Origin: Roseateles_E cavernae
GTDB taxonomy: Bacteria; Pseudomonadota; Gammaproteobacteria; Burkholderiales; Burkholderiaceae_C
Length of the DNA stretch: 64,000 nt
Direction: 5' to 3'
Assembly (NCBI RefSeq): GCF_040187885.1
Contig: NZ_JBDPLH010000005.1
Location: forward strand, 124,001-188,000
The position numbers were made by a program, and so were the translations under genes. This document shows positions 26,905 through 38,058 of the stretch, in pieces (positions within the stretch are counted from its first letter, which is position 1; every line of letters starts with the position of its first letter). The notes under the pieces are model-generated. The model was not told the DNA's origin. It searched no databases and saw nothing but the letters and a program-made list of their open reading frames with translations.

Positions 26905-27336
26905 ATGAGACAACAGGAACAGGCCGCTGCCGGCCTGCGTTTGGACAAATGGCTGTGGGCGGCGCGCTTTTTCAAGACCCGCGCGCTGGCGGTCGAGGAG
27001 ATCGGCAAGGGCCGGGTCCAGATCAATGGCCAGGCCGCCAAGGCCTCGCGCGAGCTGAAGCTGGGTGACCGCGTGCGGCTGCGCCAGGGCGTGGTCGAGC
27101 GCGAGGTCTGGGTGCGCGGGCTCAGCCACATCCGCGGCCCGGCGCCGCAGGCCCAGGCCCTCTATGAAGAAACACCGGAAAGCCTGCTGCTGCGCGAGCG
27201 CGCGACCGAGGCGCGCCGGCTCGCGCCGGAGCCGGCCCAGACCATTGCCCAGGGCCGGCCGACCAAGCTGGACCGGCGCCGTCTGGCTGACTGGGACCGC
27301 TGGTCGGCCACGGCCGAGGACCCCGATCTGGACTGA
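26905..27336 (+). CDS. hslR: Ribosome-associated heat shock protein Hsp15 (S4 domain)
   Basis: A 143-aa RNA-binding protein. The N-terminal S4 domain is typical (LRLDKWLWAARFFKTRALAVEEIGKGRVQINGQAAKAS). E. coli Hsp15 binds free 50S subunits that carry a stalled nascent chain and helps recycling. A basic C-terminal tail follows. Its place just upstream of grpE-dnaK-dnaJ fits a heat-shock role. It starts 29 bases after tctE with no strong ribosome site, so the exact start is moderately certain. Confidence 0.9.
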   Translation: MRQQEQAAAGLRLDKWLWAARFFKTRALAVEEIGKGRVQINGQAAKASRELKLGDRVRLRQGVVEREVWVRGLSHIRGPAPQAQALYEETPESLLLRERATEARRLAPEPAQTIAQGRPTKLDRRRLADWDRWSATAEDPDLD

Positions 27337-27373
27337 TTCGGGTTTCTCCGGGCATCCCGGCGACAATCCCCCT

Positions 27374-27402
27374 CTTGAAATCCAGGACAAAGCGCCCATT
27401 TG
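27374..27402 (+). promoter_or_regulatory. Sigma-32 type heat-shock promoter of grpE
   Basis: CTTGAAA at 27374-27380 and CCCATTT at 27395-27401 are separated by 14 bases, a near-consensus sigma-32 promoter (CTTGAAA, 13-15 bases, CCCCATTT). It lies about 25 bases before the grpE ATG. Confidence 0.85.
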
Positions 27403-27426
27403 GGCGCGATTGCTTCTCTTGCCACC

Positions 27427-27942
27427 ATGACTACCGACAACGCCCCCACCCCCCAAGAAGTCCCGGTCGAGCAGGCCGAGGCCCCCAGCCCCGAGGCCAA
27501 GCTGGCCGAACTGGAAGCCCGTCTGGCCGAGATGTCGGACGCCTATCTGCGCGCCAAGGCCGAGGTCGAGAACATCCGCCGCCGCTCGGAAGACGAGATG
27601 GCCAAGGCGCGCAAGTTCGCCGTCGAAGGCTTTGCCGAAGCCATGCTGCCGGTGATGGACAGCATGGAAGCGGCCATCGCAATGCCCGAGGCCAAGGTCG
27701 AGACCGTGCTCGAAGGCGTGCACGCCACCCGCCGCCAGCTGGCCGCCGCGCTGGAGCGCAACAAGGTCATCGAGATCAATCCGGCCCCCGGCAGCAAGTT
27801 CGATCCGCACCAGCACCAGGCCATCTCGATGGTGCCGGCCGAGCAGGAAGCCAACACGGTCGTGATGGTGCTGCAAAAAGGCTATTCGATTGCCGAGCGC
27901 GTGCTGCGCCCGGCGCTGATCACGGTCGCAGCGCCCAAGTAA
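27427..27942 (+). CDS. grpE: Nucleotide exchange factor GrpE
   Basis: A 171-aa co-chaperone that releases ADP from DnaK. An N-terminal coiled-coil region (LAELEARLAEMSDAYLRAKAEVENIRRRSEDE) leads to the beta-wing domain with the GrpE signature (FDPHQHQAISMVPAEQEANTVVMVLQKGY). I chose ATG 27427, which matches family length; the earlier ATG at 27400 falls within the -10 of the heat-shock promoter. It is followed after 126 bases by dnaK, which has its own promoter. Confidence 0.95.
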   Translation: MTTDNAPTPQEVPVEQAEAPSPEAKLAELEARLAEMSDAYLRAKAEVENIRRRSEDEMAKARKFAVEGFAEAMLPVMDSMEAAIAMPEAKVETVLEGVHATRRQLAAALERNKVIEINPAPGSKFDPHQHQAISMVPAEQEANTVVMVLQKGYSIAERVLRPALITVAAPK

Positions 27943-27958
27943 TTCACAAGCCGCTGCC

Positions 27959-27986
27959 CTTGAAAAGCAGCGACTTATCCACATTT
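27959..27986 (+). promoter_or_regulatory. Sigma-32 type heat-shock promoter of dnaK
   Basis: CTTGAAA at 27959-27965 and CCACATTT at 27979-27986, 13 bases apart, match the sigma-32 consensus with one substitution. It lies about 80 bases before the dnaK ATG and would start transcription near 27993. Confidence 0.8.
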
Positions 27987-28001
27987 TGATTTAGTCAGTT
28001 G

Positions 28002-28039
28002 GTGACAGAGCTACTCGCTCCGCTCGGGCGGTCTGTCAC
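28002..28039 (+). promoter_or_regulatory. Hairpin in the dnaK 5' leader
   Basis: GTGACAGA (28002-28009) pairs perfectly with TCTGTCAC (28032-28039), and an inner CCGC/GCGG stem (28020-28023 with 28028-28031) closes a TCGG loop. The hairpin sits at the 5' end of the predicted sigma-32 transcript and 17 bases before the AGGAG ribosome site (28057-28061). It is not a CIRCE element. It may stabilise the mRNA or tune translation. Confidence 0.55.
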
Positions 28040-28068
28040 TCAAAAACACAAGCTTCAGGAGTTAAAAA

Positions 28069-30027
<1,959 letters not shown>

Positions 30028-30039
30028 GTCCAGCAGGGT

Positions 30040-30061
30040 GCGCCGGACCAGGGTCCGGCGC
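30040..30061 (+). other. Hairpin between dnaK and dnaJ
   Basis: GCGCCGGAC (30040-30048) and GTCCGGCGC (30053-30061) form a perfect 9-base stem with a four-base loop, 12 bases after the dnaK stop. It has no T run, so it looks like an mRNA-processing or stability element rather than a full terminator. Confidence 0.55.
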
Positions 30062-30068
30062 TGTCGCC

Positions 30069-30108
30069 GCGCCGCAGCCTCAAAAGCGCGTCGCGGCGCT
30101 GTTGTTTA
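30069..30108 (+). terminator. Weak terminator-like stem before dnaJ
   Basis: GCGCCGC (30069-30075) pairs with GCGGCGC (30093-30099) across a 17-base loop and is followed by TGTTGTTT. With the preceding hairpin it could reduce read-through from dnaK into dnaJ, giving more DnaK than DnaJ. The long loop and broken T run make this uncertain. Confidence 0.35.
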
Positions 30109-30139
30109 AGCAATGTGATTTTTGGCCCGGAACCCGCCC

Positions 30140-31282
<1,143 letters not shown>

Positions 31283-32552
31283 TCAGAACAGCGTCTGCTG
31301 AGCTTGCGTCTGGCCGTCCACGGGCGGCCGGAACTGGCTCAGATCCACGACGCGGCGCTCGCGTCCCAGGCCCAGGCGTTCGCAGGCCTTGCGCAGGCGC
31401 TGCTGCATCAGCTGGGCCCACAGGCCTTCGCCGGTCATGCGGGTACCGAAGCGGGCGTCGTTGTCGCGTCCGCCGCGCATGTCGTGCAGCCGCGCCATCA
31501 CGCGCGCGGCGCGCTCCGGGAAATGGCGCTGCAGCCATTCCTGGAACAGCGGATTGACCTCCCAGGGCAGGCGCAGCGGGATGCTGAAGGCGCTGCTCGC
31601 GCCGGCCTCAGCGGCGGCTTCCAGAATGCGTTCCAGCTCCGGTTCATTCAGAAAAGGGATCAGCGGCGAGACGCTGACCCCGACCGGTACGCCCGCCTCA
31701 GCCAGGGCCTTGATCGTGCGCAAGCGCCGCTGCGGTGCGGCGGCGGGCGGCGCCNNNNNNNNNNNNNNNNNNNNNNNNNNNNNNNNNNNNNNNNNNNNNN
31801 NNNNNNNNNNNNNNNNNNNNNNNNNNNNNNNNNNNNNNNNNNNNNNNNNNNNNNNNNNNNNNNNNNNNNNNNNNNNNNNNNNNNNNNNNNNNNNNNNNNN
31901 NGGCGCGCGGCTCCATCAGCCGCGCCAGCTGCGGGTCCAGGGTGGTGATAGACAGATAGACCGAGGCCAGGCCGCGCGCCGCATGCGGCGCGATCAGGTC
32001 CAGATCGCGCTCGACGCCCGATGACTTGGTGACCAGCGAAAACGGGTGCCGGCATTCGCTCAGCAGCGCGATCAGCCCGCGCGTCAGACCCAGGCGCCGC
32101 TCCACCGGTTGGTAGGCATCGGTGGCCGTGCCCAGCACCAGGGACAGCGGCCGGTAGCCTGGCTTGCTCAGCTCGGCGCGCAGGCGCTCCACCGCATTGA
32201 CCTTGGCGATGATCTTGGTCTCGAAGTCCAGGCCCGGCGAGAGGTTCAGATAGCTGTGGGTCGGGCGCGCAAAGCAGTAGATGCAGCCATGCTCACAGCC
32301 CCGGTAGGGATTGATCGATCGATCAAAGCTGATGTCGGGCGACTGGTTGCTGGAGATGATGCTGCGCGCGCGCTCCTCGATGATCTCGGTCTGCGGCGCC
32401 AGATGCTCTTCTTCGGCGCACTGGTCCAGCGTGCCCCAGCCATCATCGAAGACCTCGCGCTCGGCGCGCTCGAAACGGTGGGCGATCTGCCAGGCGCTGC
32501 CACGCCCCTTCTGGACGGTCGCTTGGCTCGGGTCGGGCTGCTTGATTGGCAT
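31283..32552 (-). CDS. Radical SAM protein, PA0069 family (interrupted by a sequence gap)
   Basis: A radical S-adenosylmethionine enzyme of the PA0069-type family, related to spore photoproduct lyase-like proteins; its reaction is not known. The N-terminal part has the iron-sulfur motif CEHGCIYC (Cys86, Cys90, Cys93) within NPYRGCEHGCIYCFARPTH, and TLDPQLARLMEPRA. The C-terminal part resumes with RRLRTIKALAEAGVPVGVSVSPLIPFLNEPELERIL. A 147-base N run (31755-31901) lies between them, and the two flanks are in different frames when the Ns are counted. In relatives MEPRA is followed almost directly by the RRLxTI segment, so little or nothing may truly be missing. The gene is probably intact in the organism. 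It is convergent with dnaJ, stop to stop. Confidence 0.8.
31755..31901. other. Assembly gap (147 N)
   Basis: A run of 147 undetermined bases inside the radical SAM gene, flanked by GC-rich sequence (GGCGGCGCC on the left, GGCGCGCGG on the right). The length is divisible by three, yet an intact gene would need a length of 3n+2, so the stated size is probably an estimate. Confidence 0.97.
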
Positions 32553-32595
32553 ACTGTTAATTTATACAGCATGCCAGGACTTGTCGAGAGGCCGC

Positions 32596-34017
32596 TCAGT
32601 ATTCGTCGCCGCCGGGGCTCACATAGCCGGGCGCCAGGTTCTCGAACTTGGTGTGCTGGCGCGCAAAGGCCAGCTTGACCGTGCCGACCGGGCCGTTACG
32701 CTGCTTGGCGATGATGATCTCGGCAACGCCCGGCTCCTTGCATTCATCCTTGGTGTAGTACTCGTCGCGGTAGATGAACATGATGATGTCGGCATCCTGC
32801 TCAATGGCGCCGGACTCGCGCAGATCGGACATCATCGGCCGCTTGTCGGGCCGGGTTTCGACCGAGCGGTTCAGCTGCGAGAGCGCGATCACCGGGCACT
32901 TCAGCTCCTTGGCCAGCGCCTTCAGGCCGCGCGAGATCTCGCCGATCACGGTGGCACGGTTTTCCTCGTTGCCGCCGTTGCCGCTCATCAGTTGCAGGTA
33001 GTCGATGATGATGAGGCCGAGCTGGCCGCTGATGCGGGCCTGGCGACGCGCACGGGCGCGCACCTCGCTGGGCGACAGGCCGGGGCTTTCGTCGATATAG
33101 ATATGGGCCTTGCCGAGCTTGTCGACCGCCTCGGACAGGCGGCCCCATTCGTCGTCGGCCAGTCGGCCCAGGCGCAGGCGGCTCTGGTCGATGCGCCCGA
33201 CCGAGCCCACCATACGCAGCGCCAGCTGGGCCGCGCCCATTTCCATCGAGTAGATGACGACCGGCAGGCCTTCGTTGATCGCGACGTTCTCGCCGATATT
33301 GACGACGAAGGCGGTCTTGCCCATCGAGGGGCGTGCGGCCAGGATGATCAGGTCGCCGGGCTGCAGGCCGGCGGTCATATTGTCGAGGTCGTAGAAGCCG
33401 GTGCGCACGCCGGTCACGTCCTCGGCGCCGTTCTCGGCCAGCTCGTTGACACGGTCGATCAAGGCGACGACCAGGTTGTCCATGCTCTGGAAGCCCTGGC
33501 CGCTGCGATTGCCTTCCTCGTTGATGCGGAAGATCTTGCCTTCGGCCTCGTCGACGATGTCCTTGACCGCCCGCCCCTGCGGGTTGAGCGCCGCGCTGGC
33601 GATCTCGTCGCTGGCACTGACCAGCTTGCGCAGCACCGCGCGCTCGCGGACGATTTCGGCATAGCGGCGCAGATTGCCGGCGCTCGGCACGCTTTGCGCC
33701 AGATCGTTCAGATAGGCCAGGCCGCCGCAGTCCTGGGCCTTGCCAAGCGAGGTCAGCTCCTCGAACACCGTCACCACATCGGCCGGCTTGCCGGCATTGA
33801 TCAGCTTGCCGATCGAGGCATAGATCTGCTTGTGCTCGTAGCGGTAGAAGTCGGCGTCGGTCAGCATATCGCCGGCGCGGTCCCAGGCGGTGTTGTCGAT
33901 CAGCAGCCCCCCGAGCACGCTTTGCTCGGCTTCGACCGAATGCGGCGGCACGCGCAGGCGGGCCACTTCATCGTCGTGACCGCTGGGAGTGGGAGCAGAG
34001 GAGAAGATCGCAGACAT
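32596..34017 (-). CDS. dnaB: Replicative DNA helicase
   Basis: A 473-aa hexameric helicase that unwinds DNA at the fork and recruits the DnaG primase (gene at 12143-14077). The N-terminal domain (PPHSVEAEQSVLGGLLIDN) is standard, followed by the linker and the RecA-like domain with Walker A (ARPSMGKTAFVVNI), Walker B (LIIIDYLQLM), the QLNRSVE motif, and the arginine-finger region near the C-terminus (QRNGPVGTVKLAF). Family length is normal and no intein is seen. It lies downstream of the rplI terminator, so it should have its own promoter in 34018-34094, where I see no clear consensus. Confidence 0.96.
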   Translation of the reverse strand: MSAIFSSAPTPSGHDDEVARLRVPPHSVEAEQSVLGGLLIDNTAWDRAGDMLTDADFYRYEHKQIYASIGKLINAGKPADVVTVFEELTSLGKAQDCGGLAYLNDLAQSVPSAGNLRRYAEIVRERAVLRKLVSASDEIASAALNPQGRAVKDIVDEAEGKIFRINEEGNRSGQGFQSMDNLVVALIDRVNELAENGAEDVTGVRTGFYDLDNMTAGLQPGDLIILAARPSMGKTAFVVNIGENVAINEGLPVVIYSMEMGAAQLALRMVGSVGRIDQSRLRLGRLADDEWGRLSEAVDKLGKAHIYIDESPGLSPSEVRARARRQARISGQLGLIIIDYLQLMSGNGGNEENRATVIGEISRGLKALAKELKCPVIALSQLNRSVETRPDKRPMMSDLRESGAIEQDADIIMFIYRDEYYTKDECKEPGVAEIIIAKQRNGPVGTVKLAFARQHTKFENLAPGYVSPGGDEY

Positions 34018-34094
34018 GGCGGTTTCAGGGCTCTGTGGATAAAGCTGTGCAAAAGCGCTGAATAGCGGATGAACAACTCATCCGCCCAGAAGGC

Positions 34095-34127
34095 AAAAAG
34101 CCGACGGCTCGAAAGTCGTCGGCTTTT
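34095..34127 (-). terminator. Intrinsic terminator after rplI
   Basis: AAAAGCCGACG (34096-34106) pairs with CGTCGGCTTTT (34117-34127); on the minus strand the stem is followed by a T run. It ends the rpsF-priB-rpsR-rplI operon and separates it from dnaB. Because both ends are A/T rich it could work in both directions. Confidence 0.88.
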
Positions 34128-34181
34128 CTGATGGTGCAGCCCTGTTCAGGTCACACCAATCGGGGTTTGCTCGCGTTGGGC

Positions 34182-34634
34182 TTATTCTGCCTCGGCAACC
34201 ACTTGCACGGTCACTTCCGACACCACATCGGTGTGCGGAGCGACGCTGACGGCGAACTCGCCGACGGCCTTCAGCGGGCCCAGCGGCAGACGGATCTGCG
34301 ACTTGCTCACGGCGAAGCCCAGCTTGCTCAGCGCATCGGCGATGTCGGCATTGGTGACCGAGCCGAACAGACGGCCGTCCACGCCAGCCTTCTGGCTGAT
34401 GCGCACAGTCTTGCCGTTCATGCTGTCGCCCAGGGCTTGGGCGGCGGCCAGCTTCTCGGCGGCGGCCTTTTCCAGTTCGGCGCGCTTGGCTTCGAATTCC
34501 TTGATCGCGGCGGCCGTAGCACGGCGTGCCTGGCGGGTCGGGATCAGGAAGTTGCGGGCGTAGCCGTCCTTGACCTTGACGACGTCGCCGAGGTTGCCGA
34601 GGTTCGCGACCTTTTCAAGCAGGATGATTTGCAT
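34182..34634 (-). CDS. rplI: 50S ribosomal protein L9 (bL9)
   Basis: A 150-aa ribosomal protein. It starts MQIILLEKVANLGNLGDVVKVKDGYARNFLIP, the conserved rRNA-binding N-domain, followed by the long helix (KEFEAKRAELEKAAAEKL) and the C-domain. A longer open frame reaching 34709 lies inside rpsR and is not used. GGAG precedes the ATG. Last gene of the rpsF operon. Confidence 0.97.
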   Translation of the reverse strand: MQIILLEKVANLGNLGDVVKVKDGYARNFLIPTRQARRATAAAIKEFEAKRAELEKAAAEKLAAAQALGDSMNGKTVRISQKAGVDGRLFGSVTNADIADALSKLGFAVSKSQIRLPLGPLKAVGEFAVSVAPHTDVVSEVTVQVVAEAE

Positions 34635-34647
34635 GTTGGGTGTCTCC

Positions 34648-34938
34648 TCAGACCTTGTGCTGGTCGCTGTACGGCAGCATGGCCAGGAAGCGCGCGCGCT
34701 TGATGGCAACCGTCAGCTGACGCTGGAAGAAAGCGCGCGTGCCGGTCAGACGAGCGGGCGTGATCTTGCCGTTTTCGCCGACAAAGTCGCGCAGGGTGTC
34801 GATGTCCTTGTAGTCGATCTGCTCGACACCGGTGACGGTGAAGCGGCAGAAACGCTTGCGGCGGAACAACAGCGATTGTTGGTTGCGCTTGGGCTTCTTG
34901 TCTTTGGAGAAGCGACCTTTACCACGTGGCGGGGGCAT
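34648..34938 (-). CDS. rpsR: 30S ribosomal protein S18 (bS18)
   Basis: A 96-aa small-subunit protein with the conserved core FCRFTVTGVEQIDYKDIDTLRDFV and KITPARLTGTRAFFQRQLTVAIKRAR. Basic N-terminus (PPPRGKGRFSKDKKPKRN). Located between priB and rplI, 13 bases before rplI; forms a pair with S6 on the platform of the 30S subunit. Confidence 0.97.
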   Translation of the reverse strand: MPPPRGKGRFSKDKKPKRNQQSLLFRRKRFCRFTVTGVEQIDYKDIDTLRDFVGENGKITPARLTGTRAFFQRQLTVAIKRARFLAMLPYSDQHKV

Positions 34939-34955
34939 ATTAGACCTCTTTCAAT

Positions 34956-35270
34956 TCAATCCGGATTCGAACAATGTGGCGTGGGACCGGGCGTCAGGGC
35001 GGTGATGTGGAAGATCGTTCCACGACCGTTGCGCATGGCGCTGAGGAAACCCGTGAACAGGGCATTGCCTCCGACACCAAGCGCCTGAACGCGCTTGCAG
35101 ATCTCACCGATGGCCACCGCACGTATCTCCATCGAGACCTTGCGGGGCCTGCCTGCTTCCTGCACCTGGGATTCATGCTTCAAGCTGAAGTCCAGGGCCG
35201 TCTGGCCGGCCGGCGTGTATCTGATCAGTCCCAGCTCAAGCAGCTGCGCTTGCAAAACCAGTTGATTCAC
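34956..35270 (-). CDS. priB: Primosomal replication protein PriB
   Basis: A single-stranded DNA-binding OB-fold protein that joins PriA at stalled forks and helps reload DnaB (dnaB is about 1 kb away). The sequence NQLVLQAQLLELGLIRYTPAGQTALDFSLKHESQVQEAGRPRKVSMEIRAVAIG matches the PriB family. I chose GTG 35270 (104 aa) because homology starts there. A GTG at 35303, six bases after the rpsF stop, would add 11 residues of non-family sequence and could be the real coupled start. Neither has a clear ribosome site. Order rpsF-priB-rpsR-rplI is conserved. Confidence 0.85.
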   Translation of the reverse strand: MNQLVLQAQLLELGLIRYTPAGQTALDFSLKHESQVQEAGRPRKVSMEIRAVAIGEICKRVQALGVGGNALFTGFLSAMRNGRGTIFHITALTPGPTPHCSNPD

Positions 35271-35309
35271 CGGCGTTTGCGCGTTGGGCTGCGCGAGCGT
35301 CACCAGCGC

Positions 35310-35675
35310 TTAGGCGTGGGCTTCTTGCTGAGGCGCCTTGCGAGCCTCTTCACGCTCGACCGACTTCATCATCACCGACGGGGTGGTCTCAGCCTTGGGC
35401 TTGACGACGGTCAGGTGACGCAGCACGGCGTCGTTGAAGCGGAAGCCGGTCTCGAGCTCAACCAAGGTTTCCTTGCTGCACTCGATGTTCAGGCACAGGT
35501 AATGGGCCTTGGCCAGCTTCTGGATCAGGTAGGCCAGTTGACGGCGACCCCAATCTTCGACGCGATGCACAGCACCACCGCCAGCGGTGATCAGGCCCTT
35601 GTAGCGTTCCAGCATGGCCGGAACTTGTTCGCTTTGATCCGGATGGATCAGCAGAACGATCTCGTAATGACGCAT
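35310..35675 (-). CDS. rpsF: 30S ribosomal protein S6 (bS6)
   Basis: A 121-aa small-subunit protein beginning MRHYEIVLLIHPDQSEQVPAMLERY and containing VEDWGRRQLAYLIQKLAKAHYLCLNIEC, the S6 signature. The start is set by AGGAG a few bases before ATG 35675; an upstream in-frame ATG at 35744 lies in the leader. First gene of the operon. The acidic/Lys C-terminal tail (VEREEARKAPQQEAHA) is where RimK adds glutamates in other bacteria; here it ends with HA rather than Glu. Confidence 0.96.
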   Translation of the reverse strand: MRHYEIVLLIHPDQSEQVPAMLERYKGLITAGGGAVHRVEDWGRRQLAYLIQKLAKAHYLCLNIECSKETLVELETGFRFNDAVLRHLTVVKPKAETTPSVMMKSVEREEARKAPQQEAHA

Positions 35676-35858
35676 AGATACTCCTTGTGGATTCCAGACC
35701 GCTGGGCTCTCGTGAACCCGCCCGGCCTGAGGAAGCCGCCCCACAGCGTCAGCAATCGTGGGTACGGCAAGGGGGAAAGCCCGCGAGTATAACGCGAACT
35801 GCGATGCGGCCGCAATGCGCCGTGGGCCAGAGACCTTGAAGCCCTCTTTCTCGACCGC

Positions 35859-37955
35859 TCAAGGCGGCATGCGCACCGCATCGACGAATTCCTGCTGGGC
35901 GCGGCGCGGCGCCGGGCTCAGCAGGCTGACGATGACGATGGCCGCCGCGCCGGCCGGCACGCCGAACACGCCGGCCGAGATCGGCTGTATGCCCCACCAC
36001 AGCTCGGGCACGCCGGGCAGCTTCAGCGCCGCATGCAGCCAGGGATGGGCGGTGATCATGTAGTAGGCCGTCACGCCCAGGCCCACCAGCATGCCGGCCA
36101 TTGCGCCCCAGCGATTGGCGCGCTTCCAGAACACGCCCAGCACCAGGGCCGGCACAAAGGCGGCGCCGGCAAAGGAAAACGCCGCCGACACCAGCAGCAG
36201 GATGTCGGCCGGCTTTTGTGCCGCTACCGCCGCCGCGGCCAGCGCCGTCAGCAGCAGCAAGGTCTTGGAGATCATCACCCGCTGGGTCGCCGAGGCACGG
36301 GGGTTGATGATGCGGTGGTAGACGTCATGCGCCAGCGCGCTCGAGATCGTCAGCAGCAGGCCGTCGGCGGTGGACAGCGCGGCGGCCAGCCCGCCGGCCG
36401 CCACCATGCCCGAGACCACATAGGGCAGCCCGGCCAGCTCGGGTGTCACCAGCATCACGATATCGCTGCCGATATACATTTCGCCGAGCTGCAGGACGCC
36501 GTCGCGATTGATGTCGCTGACCGAGAGCAGGCCCGGGTCCACCTTGCCCCACTGCGCGATCCAGCCCGGCAACTGGTCGAACGGCGTGCCGACCAGGGTG
36601 TTGAAGACCTCGAACTTGACCATCACCGCCAGCGCCGGCGCCGTGAAATACAGCAGGCCGATGAAGAGCAGCGACCAGCCGACCGACTCGCGCGCCTCGC
36701 GTACCGAGGGCGTGGTGTAGCAGCGGTTCAGGATGTGCGGCAGGCCGGCGGTGCCCACCATCAGGCAGAACACCAGGGCCAGGAAGTTGCGGCGCGATTC
36801 ATCGAAGAGCTGCACCTGCTGGGCATCGCCGGCCGGGTCGCCGGCAAAGGCCTGGGCATGCGGCGGCATGCCGGCCAGCGGCCTGGCGCGGGCCTCGTCG
36901 GCGGCCATCAGCCGCAGCCACAGCTCGCGCGCCTCGGCCGGCGTCTTGGGCAGGGCCGCCAGACGCTTCTCGGCCGCCTGGATCTGCGCCAGCGGCGCAT
37001 CCTCGGCCTTCAGGCGGGCGACATGGCGCAAGGCTTCGGCCCGCTCGCGCGCCAGCGCCGCCGGCACATCGCGCAGCTTGCGCTCATAGGCCTGCACCCG
37101 CTCGCGCAGCGCCTGGATCACCTGCTGCTCGGCCGGGTCGCTCACCAGCTCGCGCTCGCGCTCGCTGATCTTCTGCACCTGATAGCCATAGACGGCCTGC
37201 GGCACCGGCACTCCGGTCTGCTTGACCGAGAGCCAGATCACCGGCACCAAGTAAGCAATGATCAGGATGATGTACTGCGCCACCTGGGTCCAGGTGACCG
37301 CCCGCATGCCGCCGAGAAAGGAGCACACCAGCACCCCGCCCAGGCCGACGAAAACGCCGATCTCGAAGGTCAGGCCCGAGAGCCGCGTCGTGATCAGGCC
37401 AATGCCATAGATCTGCGCGACCACATAGATGAAGGACACACCGATCGCCGACAGCGCCGCGATCAGCCGCACCGCATTGCTGCCGTAGCGCTCGCCCAGA
37501 AAGTCGGGCACGGTGAACTGACCGAAGCGGCGCAGATAGGGCGCCAGGCACAGGGCCACCAGGCAGAAGCCGCCGGTCCAGCCCAGCACAAAGGCCAGGC
37601 CGCTGTAGCCGGACAGGTAGAGGGTGCCCGCCATGCCGATGAAGCTGGCCGCGCTCATCCAGTCGGCCCCGGTGGCCATGCCGTTGTAGAAGGCCGGCAC
37701 GCGCCGGCCGGCCACGTAGTACTCGGTCGCGTCGGTGGTGCGGCTCAGCACGCCGATACCGGCGTAGACGCCGACGGTGGCGAACAGAAAGGAAAAGCCG
37801 ATCCAGCTCTTGGACAGGCCCAGCCGCTCCAGCAGGGCCAGCAGCAGCACGAACAGCACAAAGCCCAGCGTGTACCAGGCATAGATGCGGTTCAGCCGCG
37901 CCTTCAATCCTGTGGCGGGCGTGGCTGTGGCGGACGGGGCGGTGGGGATGCTCAC
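35859..37955 (-). CDS. Sodium:solute symporter, VC_2705 subfamily
   Basis: A 698-aa inner-membrane transporter of the SSS family, large VC_2705 type. Some 13 membrane segments are visible, with family motifs GRRVPAFYNGMATGADWMSAASFIG and GGLAAALSTADGLLLTISSALAHD. A hydrophilic insertion of about 130 residues (roughly 245-380, with a charged helical part such as EQQVIQALRERVQAYERKLRDV) separates two membrane blocks; this is a mark of the subfamily. These transporters often pair with a small DUF4212 subunit encoded next door; none is present here. The substrate is likely a small carboxylate such as acetate or pyruvate, by analogy only. Confidence 0.87.
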   Translation of the reverse strand: MSIPTAPSATATPATGLKARLNRIYAWYTLGFVLFVLLLALLERLGLSKSWIGFSFLFATVGVYAGIGVLSRTTDATEYYVAGRRVPAFYNGMATGADWMSAASFIGMAGTLYLSGYSGLAFVLGWTGGFCLVALCLAPYLRRFGQFTVPDFLGERYGSNAVRLIAALSAIGVSFIYVVAQIYGIGLITTRLSGLTFEIGVFVGLGGVLVCSFLGGMRAVTWTQVAQYIILIIAYLVPVIWLSVKQTGVPVPQAVYGYQVQKISERERELVSDPAEQQVIQALRERVQAYERKLRDVPAALARERAEALRHVARLKAEDAPLAQIQAAEKRLAALPKTPAEARELWLRLMAADEARARPLAGMPPHAQAFAGDPAGDAQQVQLFDESRRNFLALVFCLMVGTAGLPHILNRCYTTPSVREARESVGWSLLFIGLLYFTAPALAVMVKFEVFNTLVGTPFDQLPGWIAQWGKVDPGLLSVSDINRDGVLQLGEMYIGSDIVMLVTPELAGLPYVVSGMVAAGGLAAALSTADGLLLTISSALAHDVYHRIINPRASATQRVMISKTLLLLTALAAAAVAAQKPADILLLVSAAFSFAGAAFVPALVLGVFWKRANRWGAMAGMLVGLGVTAYYMITAHPWLHAALKLPGVPELWWGIQPISAGVFGVPAGAAAIVIVSLLSPAPRRAQQEFVDAVRMPP

Positions 37956-38058
37956 GCGCGGGCTCTTGTTTTCAAGCCGGCATCATGCGGGTGCCCGCAC
38001 GCCGCGGCTATAGCGGCGAACCCGGGGCGCGCACGCCCCTCGCCCGGATGGTCAGGAC

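Noticed and set aside
28002..28039. CIRCE (HrcA) operator in the dnaK leader
   Set aside because: The repeat is GTGACAGA/TCTGTCAC, not TTAGCACTC/GAGTGCTAA.
30040..30061. Full intrinsic terminator after dnaK
   Set aside because: Good stem, but followed by CTGTCGCC instead of a T run; listed as a hairpin only.
31698..32552. Radical SAM gene as a 284-aa protein ending past the N run
   Set aside because: Its end beyond the Ns is in the wrong frame for the conserved downstream segment; it results from the assumed gap length.
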